A DNA stretch of 5,436 bases. It comes from an uncultured bacterium. GTDB lineage: Bacteria; Acidobacteriota; UBA890. The DNA lies in assembly GCA_937922775.1 (NCBI GenBank), contig CALAKE010000638.1, positions 1 to 5,436 on the forward strand. Reading direction: 5' to 3'. The stretch's first letter is position 1. The number at the start of each line of letters is the position of its first letter. The notes under the pieces were generated by a model. The model was not told where the DNA came from, searched no databases, and saw only the letters and a list, made by a program, of their open reading frames with translations. Below are positions 1-5,436 of this stretch, one piece after another. The position numbers were made by a program, and so were the translations under genes.

Positions 1-997
1 CGATGCTGTCTGCCATCGTGTACTTCTTCAGCTCTCTGAAAAGATGGGAAGGCGCGTCGGCCTGTAGCGCCCACAGCATCTGCCCGATGAAATGGCGGGT
101 CTTGGGATTGGCTTTCATCTGGTGGGCTACCAGCTCGTCGACCCGCTCACTCACTGAGTCGTCCTCAGCCTCCACGAGGTAGCGCAGCTCTTGCGGAAAC
201 ATACTGACAACGCCGTCGAAGACGCTGAATACTCCGGCATTCGCCATACATATGCTCAACCGCGGTTCGTGAGCGGCAGCGCGCGGCGCCAGGTATCCGC
301 CCATGCTGTAACCCAAGAGGGCGACCTTCTCGGGATCCACTCCCTCGAGCTGGAGGGCAAAGTTCACGACCGGTGTCACCACAGTTTCCCAGTTCGGGCG
401 GAAGGGTATTCCCTGAACGCGAAGGACGCGCCCTTGGCCGGGCCCCTCGAAAGCCAGGCAGTTGTAGCCTCTCTTCAGGGCGGTCGAGACAATCCCCGTG
501 TAGAGGTCCTCCTTCGTCCCGTCCAGGCCCGACTGCACCAGAAGAAGTGGCCGACACGCGCCTGAATCATCAACGCGGCACCATGCCCCAGGCACCGTGG
601 CGCCTTCGAAGGGAATCTCTACCCGTTCGATCAGGCCTTTCGAAAGCCCGGCCACCTCGGCAAATGCATCTGTGCCCCTCTGCCAGACTTCGAGGCGACG
701 GGGATCGGCGGCCGGCAGAAAAACCTCCGCTGCCCTGAAGTAGTTGGTCGCACGCAGAAATGCCTCCTGGGCGCTAGCCTCGTGCCCGACCCGCAGGAAC
801 TCGCGAGCGATGCCTTCAACCCGCAGCGCCATTGCACTCCACGCATCGAACCAGTTCTCTTCGTTGTCTTCGACGATATTCTCGGCTGCGACGAAGAACT
901 CGCCCAAATCTGCGCCCCCGGTCGCAGCCAGGCCAAGTCGGTAGCGGGCCTGAAACTCGAATGCCGGGTTGCTGAAGATGAACCGGGGTGTCACCAC
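1..997 (-). CDS. FrsA/Ayg1-type alpha/beta hydrolase, C-terminus cut by window edge
   Basis: This is a partial gene: 332 residues are visible, and the 3' end runs off the window. It is an alpha/beta-hydrolase-fold serine hydrolase. The nucleophile elbow GYSMGG is at about residues 229-234, so Ser231 is the likely nucleophile. The FEGPGQG motif at 183-189 and the LDGTKEDLY strand-loop at 158-166 are typical of the FrsA / 2,6-dihydropseudooxynicotine hydrolase / fungal Ayg1 group, which cleaves C-C or ester bonds. An N-terminal helical region (about 10-120) precedes the core, as in that group. The catalytic Asp and His should lie in the missing part; the family is usually near 400 residues. No signal peptide is visible, so it is probably cytoplasmic. 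I chose the GTG at 995-997 because GGAGG lies 8 nt upstream; a second GTG follows immediately. It sits 29 nt after the GNAT gene. The fold and family are confident; the substrate cannot be told. Confidence 0.9.
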   Translation of the reverse strand, partial: MVTPRFIFSNPAFEFQARYRLGLAATGGADLGEFFVAAENIVEDNEENWFDAWSAMALRVEGIAREFLRVGHEASAQEAFLRATNYFRAAEVFLPAADPRRLEVWQRGTDAFAEVAGLSKGLIERVEIPFEGATVPGAWCRVDDSGACRPLLLVQSGLDGTKEDLYTGIVSTALKRGYNCLAFEGPGQGRVLRVQGIPFRPNWETVVTPVVNFALQLEGVDPEKVALLGYSMGGYLAPRAAAHEPRLSICMANAGVFSVFDGVVSMFPQELRYLVEAEDDSVSERVDELVAHQMKANPKTRHFIGQMLWALQADAPSHLFRELKKYTMADSI

Positions 998-1005
998 GGG
1001 TTCAA

Positions 1006-1010
1006 CCTCC
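1006..1010 (-). promoter_or_regulatory. Shine-Dalgarno site for the alpha/beta hydrolase
   Basis: On the minus strand this reads GGAGG and ends 8 nt before GTG-GTG at 997-992. It is the strongest ribosome-binding site noticed in the window. It decides the start: the hydrolase frame stays open further upstream into the end of the GNAT gene but offers no ATG, GTG or TTG there. Confidence 0.75.
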
Positions 1011-1026
1011 GGGGTTGCTCCATGCC

Positions 1027-1542
1027 CTAACTCGTCTGATTGCCTGACAGCTCCAACTCGTAGACAACCGTATCGCAGTCATCCAGAAGGGTTCCCGGCT
1101 CACGCCGCACTACCCGGAACCCGCATGCCACATACATTTTGCGCGCTGGGGTGAAGAAGGGATGCTCGTCCGTGCGAACACACGCAGAGTGGAACTCCTT
1201 TCTGCGGAAATAGCCGAGAATCACCTCTACCTGTTGCCGGCCGAGCCCCTTGCGCTGATGGCTCGGCAGAATGCAGTTGTGACCGATGTGGCCGACATCG
1301 GGCCAGCCCCGTGGATCCCACGAGCCAAAACCGATGATCGAATCCTCGAGGAAAGTGAGGAATCCGGCCGAACCCACGGTGCTCGGCTCGTCGTGTATCG
1401 CAGCGTCGTACAAGCGCCAAGCGGCCAGAAGCTCCTCTGCTTTCCCCGCCGAAAGCGCGGCGAGCAGTGGCGCGTAGACCTCGGCCAGAATCTCCGCGAT
1501 TCTGCCACGAGCGCATTCTGAGAACGGAGTTCTCGTTGTCAC
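1027..1542 (-). CDS. GNAT-family N-acetyltransferase
   Basis: This 171-residue protein has the GNAT fold, which transfers an acetyl group from acetyl-CoA to an amine. Motif A is visible: a beta-strand around 83-92 (VGHIGHNCIL), then the acyl-CoA pyrophosphate loop QRKGLG at 96-101, then a helix to about 114. Motif B follows at 134-142 (ARKMYVACGF), the usual 'Y..xGF' ending, and a final strand at 158-164. The length is normal for a single-domain GNAT. The start is GTG at 1540-1542. It abuts the TAG of the upstream tRNA-binding protein gene in the same frame, so no earlier start is possible without readthrough. A GAGGG about 8 nt upstream lies inside the end of that gene and suggests translational coupling. 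No signal peptide is seen, so it is cytoplasmic. The acceptor substrate (small molecule, antibiotic or protein) cannot be inferred. Confidence 0.9.
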   Translation of the reverse strand: MTTRTPFSECARGRIAEILAEVYAPLLAALSAGKAEELLAAWRLYDAAIHDEPSTVGSAGFLTFLEDSIIGFGSWDPRGWPDVGHIGHNCILPSHQRKGLGRQQVEVILGYFRRKEFHSACVRTDEHPFFTPARKMYVACGFRVVRREPGTLLDDCDTVVYELELSGNQTS

Positions 1543-1908
1543 CTACCCCGCCCTCGATCCGTTCGGTACCGGCTTCTCCGGTACGGACAAGGCGGGAACG
1601 ACTCCGTCCGCGTAGCCGATGTCGAAGAGCATTCCCTCAGACACCTCGCCGGCCATCTTGCGCGGCTCGAGATTGATGACAAACAGCGCTTGCCTACCCT
1701 CGATCTCACTGGGGTTCTCTCGCTCTTGCTTGATGCCGGCCAGGATGGTGCGGCTGTGGTCGCCGAAATTGACAGTCAACTTCATCAGCTTGTTCGACGA
1801 GGGAATCTCCGCGACAGATTCGATCGTGCCGACACGGATGTCGAGCTTGTCCAGGTCGTCGATGGAGATGGTCGGTTTCACCGCTGCTGGTTGCATGGCT
1901 GTTCCCAT
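1543..1908 (-). CDS. Free-standing tRNA-binding OB-fold protein (CsaA / MetRS C-terminal domain type)
   Basis: This 121-residue protein is almost entirely one tRNA-binding domain (EMAP-II/Trbp111/MetG C-terminal type). Diagnostic stretches are LDKLDIRVGTIESV at about 19-32, the NKLMKLTVNFGD strand at 39-50, ILAGIKQ at 55-61, the GRQALFVINLEPRKMAGE stretch at about 71-88, SEGMLF at 90-95 and the terminal PVPNG at 113-117. Members bind the outside corner of tRNA as dimers. CsaA has also been described as an export-related chaperone. The central part looks closer to the MetRS appendage (EPRKMAG, SEGMLF) than to classical CsaA. The 17-nt gap after the sulfatase-like gene and the direct abutment to the GNAT gene indicate co-transcription. 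The start is uncertain: ATG 1906-1908 has only a weak purine stretch, and ATG 1894-1896 (residue 5) is preceded by GGGA. The domain assignment is strong; its cellular job is not clear. Confidence 0.9.
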   Translation of the reverse strand: MGTAMQPAAVKPTISIDDLDKLDIRVGTIESVAEIPSSNKLMKLTVNFGDHSRTILAGIKQERENPSEIEGRQALFVINLEPRKMAGEVSEGMLFDIGYADGVVPALSVPEKPVPNGSRAG

Positions 1909-1925
1909 CTTCGCGTGGTTGATCG

Positions 1926-4313
1926 CTACTGGATGTATCCAAGTGCCCTGAGCTCTCTCAGCCGTTCCGGATCGAGGTCGATCTGCGGCGCCTGGTCCCC
2001 TCCGTTCAGCAACATCTGATTGCAGCGTTGCTGCGCCAGCAGCTCTTGCAGGAGGAGCTGTGTTCGCACCTGTTTGTATCTCGCCTCGTCCTGTTGTTCC
2101 ATGGGGTCGAGTGACAAGTCGTACACGTGAGGTGCTCCTGACTCATCGAGGATGATCTTGTTCTGGCCTCGATGGAATGCGACTCCGCGACGGCCGGACT
2201 GGCTGGATGGCCGGGTGGTCGCGTAGACCCCTCGATGAGGCGCCAGGCCCTCGAAGATCGCGGGGAGCAGGCTGACGCCCTGGAAACTGGCACGAGGGTC
2301 GTCGATTCCAAGGCCGTCGACGAGCGTCGGGCCCAAATCAACGAGACTCACCGGTACGGCCACCTCGGGCTGGTAGCCGTCCGTGCCGGCGGGCCATTTG
2401 ATGACGAGAGGAATTCTCAGAACCTCCGTGAACAGAGTCTGGCGATGCAGGAAGTCCTGATGCTCGAAGAATGCTTCGCCATGATCCGCCAGCAATATGA
2501 CCATGGCGTCTTCGTACCGGCCTCGCGCCCGCAATTCCGAGATGATTCTGCCCACCATCGAATCGGCGTACGCGACGTTCTCGTCGTAGCGGTCGCGGAC
2601 GTAACGGATCTCCTCCTCGGACAACTCGCGACCTGAGCGGGAGAGGCTGTTGAGGTTGTCGACAGAGACATCGATGACCGGCTCTGAGTCTCCGGCGTAG
2701 ATGCCTCGGTAGGGAGGCGGCGGTTCATAAGGAGTGTGAGGGGGCAGCAAGTGAATGAGGGCAAAGGTGGGGCGGTCGGGCACGAAGAGAAGATCAGGAT
2801 TCGGCAACTTGTCGCGCAGATTCTGATCGATCAGCTCGATTCCCTCGAAGCCGCGTCGCAGAGGTTGGTTGCCCCGATAGACGTTGTGATGACTTCCCAG
2901 AAAGGTGTAATAGCCGGCGGCGGCAAGAATCTCCGTCAGTGTGGTGATCGAGCCGGGGAGGCGGCGATCCCAGTCTTCGACCCCGTGTGCATCGGGATAG
3001 CGTCCGGTCAAGAGGGACGCAGTGGTGGGTGCCGTCCAAGAGGAGGGAGAGAACGCCCAGGTGAACTTGGTTCCTTCGGTCGCCAGGCCGTCGACGGACG
3101 GCGTGGGGCGAGTGGCCCCGAAAGCGGAAAAGGCGTCGGCGCGCGCTGCGTCGAGAAGGATAACGATGATGTCTGGACGGCCGAGTCGCCCGGAGGACGG
3201 CACCTCTGGCAGATCGCAGGCCATGTATGCCGGCGGCGAGGTCGCACAGTTGCAGGTGATGCGAAGATCCTGCCAGGTGACCTCTCCGTTCTGGCCTCCC
3301 CACACGCGCAACCGCAGCAGTACTTCTTCCCCGGCCCAGTCTTCGAGAGAGATATCGAGTGAATCTCGGTCTGGTGATGCGAACGGTGAGCTCCCACCGA
3401 ATGCGTGCTCGTAGACCACTCCTGTGGAACCGCTGGATGTAACAACTTCGATCGAGGCAAAGAGATCTTCCGACGCTGATGAGTCTCCCTGGGCCCGATC
3501 CGTAATATCTCCTTCTGCTCGCTCCCGCGAGGCGGCCTCCCCGGTCTCTGCGAGGTTGGCCAATGATCTGATGAGATCGCCTGTGATTCGGGCATCTTCG
3601 GGCACCTCGAGTGCGAGTTCCAAAATGCTGTCCGCGGGCATGATGAGGTCAGGAGCCACACCCAGCTCTGCTCCCGCGGTGGCACTTTCAGAGATTGGGC
3701 CCAGGCCCCCCGCGTCGCTCTCGTTGCCTGGCCGCGGCGTCCGGGGCGAATGCCCGAGCGAGTTTCGGACGGCGAGATTCCTGACTCTGGCGGCGCCCAT
3801 CACTGTGGAATCGCCGGATTCGATGGGGCCCACCGCCGCAAACTCCAGCATCAAGGTGTTTCTACCGGCACGAAGGTACTGCTCCGGCAACTGCACAGAG
3901 TGGGCCTCATACTCAGAACCCACCTCGAACGTCTCCAGCGCCTCTCCGCCCATGAGGATCGTCACGGTTTGGGGTCCATCGTGCGGCTGGCTGAGCGCAC
4001 GAGCTTCGAAGGACATCTCCAGGGCCCCCGGTGCCGCCGCGACAACAAAGAGCTCCGCCCGCTTCGATCGCACACGGACGGCTGTCCGGATACCTGATGG
4101 GGAAGATGATCTTCCGACCCAACCATCGCCGAGCTCGAGTGTTACGGGACCGGGCGTGGGCAGAATCGTCCCCGTGCCCTCTTGGACGTCGAGAATCGGT
4201 AGCAAGTCGACAACGCGCAGAAAGGTGATCTGCTCCTGGCCGCAGGAGGTCAGGAGCAGGCCGCTGGTCAACACCAGCCCGACGACGACACCGGCGAGGT
4301 GGTCTTTTCTCAT
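1926..4313 (-). CDS. Sulfatase/alkaline-phosphatase superfamily lipoprotein with N-terminal beta domains
   Basis: This 795-residue protein is a predicted lipoprotein. Basic residues 2-3 precede a hydrophobic segment, and the lipobox LTSC places the lipidated Cys at 24. A beta-rich region at about 50-185 and a second at about 218-352 look like jelly-roll modules. Between strands of the second lies a Ser/Glu/Ala-rich insertion (about 249-284). A Cys-rich linker (354, 356, 366) leads into the hydrolase domain at about 380-700. That domain opens with DIIVILLDAARAD (Asp388, probable metal ligand). It continues with SWTAPTTASLLTGRYP at 425-440 and HLLPPHTPYEPP at 521-532. The second metal pair is LADHGE at 608-613 (Asp610, His611), with His623 beyond it. 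The C-terminal LRELRALGY is common in this family. The usual Cys/Ser-x-Pro-x-Arg motif is replaced by Thr427-Ala-Pro-Thr-Thr431, so formylglycine chemistry is unlikely. A phosphoester or sulfoester substrate on the cell surface is inferred only. The ATG has a weak AGAG-type ribosome site. Confidence 0.92.
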   Translation of the reverse strand: MRKDHLAGVVVGLVLTSGLLLTSCGQEQITFLRVVDLLPILDVQEGTGTILPTPGPVTLELGDGWVGRSSSPSGIRTAVRVRSKRAELFVVAAAPGALEMSFEARALSQPHDGPQTVTILMGGEALETFEVGSEYEAHSVQLPEQYLRAGRNTLMLEFAAVGPIESGDSTVMGAARVRNLAVRNSLGHSPRTPRPGNESDAGGLGPISESATAGAELGVAPDLIMPADSILELALEVPEDARITGDLIRSLANLAETGEAASRERAEGDITDRAQGDSSASEDLFASIEVVTSSGSTGVVYEHAFGGSSPFASPDRDSLDISLEDWAGEEVLLRLRVWGGQNGEVTWQDLRITCNCATSPPAYMACDLPEVPSSGRLGRPDIIVILLDAARADAFSAFGATRPTPSVDGLATEGTKFTWAFSPSSWTAPTTASLLTGRYPDAHGVEDWDRRLPGSITTLTEILAAAGYYTFLGSHHNVYRGNQPLRRGFEGIELIDQNLRDKLPNPDLLFVPDRPTFALIHLLPPHTPYEPPPPYRGIYAGDSEPVIDVSVDNLNSLSRSGRELSEEEIRYVRDRYDENVAYADSMVGRIISELRARGRYEDAMVILLADHGEAFFEHQDFLHRQTLFTEVLRIPLVIKWPAGTDGYQPEVAVPVSLVDLGPTLVDGLGIDDPRASFQGVSLLPAIFEGLAPHRGVYATTRPSSQSGRRGVAFHRGQNKIILDESGAPHVYDLSLDPMEQQDEARYKQVRTQLLLQELLAQQRCNQMLLNGGDQAPQIDLDPERLRELRALGYIQ

Positions 4314-4339
4314 GTATCTCTTGATCGATGGGCGGGTAT

Positions 4340-4377
4340 CTGTGGGGTCGATTGGAGCCAGCCTGATTCTCCCACAG
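4340..4377. repeat. Imperfect inverted repeat in the gap before the sulfatase-like gene
   Basis: The arms CTGTGGG (4340-4346) and CCCACAG (4371-4377) can pair over 7 bp around a 24-nt loop. No T-run follows on the transcribed strand, so this is not a typical intrinsic terminator. A competing GGAG/CTCC pairing (4354-4357 with 4369-4372) is also possible. It occupies much of the only sizeable non-coding gap (4314-4386), in which I see no convincing promoter boxes. It may be a leader hairpin of the lipoprotein mRNA or chance. Confidence 0.3.
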
Positions 4378-4386
4378 GCCGTGAGG

Positions 4387-5436
4387 CTAACGCTCTCTCG
4401 TGAACAGATGATAGCGAGGCCCGCCCACTGCTGGCCTCACCACGTCCTCCCTGGCCCCCACCGCCTGGGGCGAGGAAACAAACTCTCCCAACGGCGTACT
4501 CCCCTCAGCGAAAACATAGGCATCCGGACCGACCGATCTTGCCTGAGCGGACACGGCGGGGAAGCGGTCGGCGCCGTCGGCAGGTGCCGCAAGGAGCCTG
4601 CCCGTGGCGAGAAACGCCAGCGGATACGCAGTCCAGTAGTCGGCAACGAATGTCTCAATGCCGCGCGACTCGAGCTCGTCGATCAGGCCTGGGTAGGGTG
4701 AACCCGAAGAACGAGGCGCCAGTAGGCTTGCCTGCCCCCACAGGCTACCAGCAGCGAAGCCGGCGGTGATCAGAATCAAGATGGCATACCAGAGGGCACG
4801 CCTTCGGTGTGGGAGAGCGATTCGGGTCGCGGTGATGCGTGCCGATCGGTCCGTCAGTCCCGCCTCCAGCAAAAGGTACAAAGAAGCGGGCATGCTGAGG
4901 AGTAGAGGCAATAGGTATCGGGCAGCGCTTGCGTCCTGCGCATATGCCGAGATCACGACGAGGAGGATGGTCGCCAAGGTCGTTCCACCGAACAGCAAGA
5001 GCGGAGAAATTGGCCCGTATGAGCCAGTGTCAGAAACGCTGATTGTCCGGCGCCGTTGATACATCAGGCTCGCTAGAAGCAGGCACAATGCGGCCATCAG
5101 AGGTCCGGTCCACCCGGCCAGGGGCCATAAGGCAGTGGGGAGGGCCTGCCCGAAGACCAGGGATAATCGCTCGGGCCAGGTGATCAGGGGTGCCAGGCGA
5201 AATGGCTGCGAGTGCCCGCCCCCGCCAGCCCAAGCCGCGACGGACGAAGAAGCGATGGAAAAGACTAGCTGTCCCGCGACGATCGCAACGAGCATCCGAA
5301 GCCCGGCAGATCCCCTCCACAGCGTACGGAAAAGGCCATCGAACCCACCGGACCGCGAGTGCGACAGAACCGCCAGCTCCGTCGTGTACAGGAGCGAGAA
5401 ATAGACAGCCGCATAGAAGGCCACCTGGGTTCCCTC
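4387..5436 (-). CDS. Polytopic membrane protein, GT39/PMT-like glycosyltransferase C-terminal part (5' partial)
   Basis: The frame is open to the window edge, so the gene starts outside; 349 residues are visible. A GTG at 5422-5424 lies in frame, but the codons upstream of it remain open and continue hydrophobic coding, so I do not treat it as the start. Hydrophobic segments fall at about residues 6-24, 44-64, 98-125, 145-165, 174-191 and 214-232 of the visible part. A probably periplasmic tail of about 115 residues follows. The pattern DASAARYLLPLLL at 168-180 and the tail motif DYWTAYPLAFLATGRLLAAP at 266-285, followed by DRFP, resemble C-termini of bacterial membrane proteins of the dolichyl-phosphate-mannose mannosyltransferase-like (GT39) group, which move sugars from polyprenyl carriers. 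The acidic catalytic loop of that group would lie in the missing N-terminal half, so activity cannot be judged. The 73-nt gap to the envelope lipoprotein suggests, but does not prove, a shared role in surface glycan modification. Confidence 0.7.
   Translation of the reverse strand, partial: EGTQVAFYAAVYFSLLYTTELAVLSHSRSGGFDGLFRTLWRGSAGLRMLVAIVAGQLVFSIASSSVAAWAGGGGHSQPFRLAPLITWPERLSLVFGQALPTALWPLAGWTGPLMAALCLLLASLMYQRRRTISVSDTGSYGPISPLLLFGGTTLATILLVVISAYAQDASAARYLLPLLLSMPASLYLLLEAGLTDRSARITATRIALPHRRRALWYAILILITAGFAAGSLWGQASLLAPRSSGSPYPGLIDELESRGIETFVADYWTAYPLAFLATGRLLAAPADGADRFPAVSAQARSVGPDAYVFAEGSTPLGEFVSSPQAVGAREDVVRPAVGGPRYHLFTRER

Noticed and set aside
631..936. A 101-codon minus-strand frame within the hydrolase region
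   Set aside because: It is out of frame with the hydrolase, whose frame gives a continuous 332-residue protein with clear family motifs.
991..1023. A 10-codon ATG frame (MEQPRRLNPW, then TGA) whose stop overlaps the second GTG of the hydrolase start
   Set aside because: It could be a coupling leader peptide, but it is very short, has no good ribosome site of its own, and the GGAGG inside it already explains initiation at the GTG.
2736..3362. A 208-codon plus-strand open frame opposite the sulfatase-like domain
   Set aside because: The opposite strand encodes the conserved catalytic core. The plus-strand product is Gly/Arg-rich and matches no family I know.
4340..4377. Intrinsic terminator between the membrane protein and the lipoprotein gene
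   Set aside because: The stem is only 7 bp with a 24-nt loop, and no U-tract follows in the minus-strand transcript.
3424..4701. A 425-codon open frame on the plus strand opposite the lipoprotein's N-terminal half and the gap
   Set aside because: It lies antisense to a well-supported gene. Its product is a Ser/Arg/Pro-rich sequence with no recognisable domain, as expected for a shadow frame in GC-rich DNA.
5422..5424. GTG as the true start of the membrane protein
   Set aside because: The frame stays open to the window edge, and starting here would leave a truncated transporter/transferase-like protein; the gene almost certainly continues upstream.

Overview
The window is GC-rich (about 60% by eye) and densely coding. 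Every gene I can support lies on the minus strand, so genes are read from high to low coordinates. The lipoprotein signal, the enzyme repertoire and the base composition suggest a diderm, high-GC environmental bacterium, perhaps of the Myxococcota, Acidobacteriota or Planctomycetota kind. The sequence has no marker that fixes the taxon.

Layout in transcription order: (1) 5436-4387, the C-terminal 349 residues of a polytopic membrane protein that resembles lipid-linked-sugar glycosyltransferases (GT39/PMT-like); its N-terminus lies outside the window. (2) A 73-nt gap with a weak inverted repeat. (3) 4313-1926, a 795-residue lipoprotein of the sulfatase/alkaline-phosphatase superfamily, with a long beta-rich N-terminal extension and a Thr where sulfatases carry the formylglycine Cys/Ser. 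(4) 1908-1543, a 121-residue free-standing tRNA-binding OB-fold protein (CsaA / MetRS C-terminal domain type), 17 nt downstream. (5) 1542-1027, a GNAT acetyltransferase whose GTG start directly abuts the previous stop in the same frame. (6) 997 to the window edge, the first 332 residues of a FrsA/Ayg1-type alpha/beta hydrolase, started at a GTG behind a clear GGAGG.

The last four genes have gaps of 17, 0 and 29 nt and are probably one transcript. The membrane protein may join through the 73-nt gap. The first two products look like envelope proteins and could act on the same surface glycan or lipid. The last three are small cytoplasmic enzymes or RNA-binding proteins with no evident shared pathway, so the cluster may be a run of co-oriented genes, not a functional unit. 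I saw no RNA gene, CRISPR array, insertion sequence, attachment site or convincing promoter or terminator. I found no clearly new system; the most notable points are the altered catalytic motif and architecture of the sulfatase-like lipoprotein.
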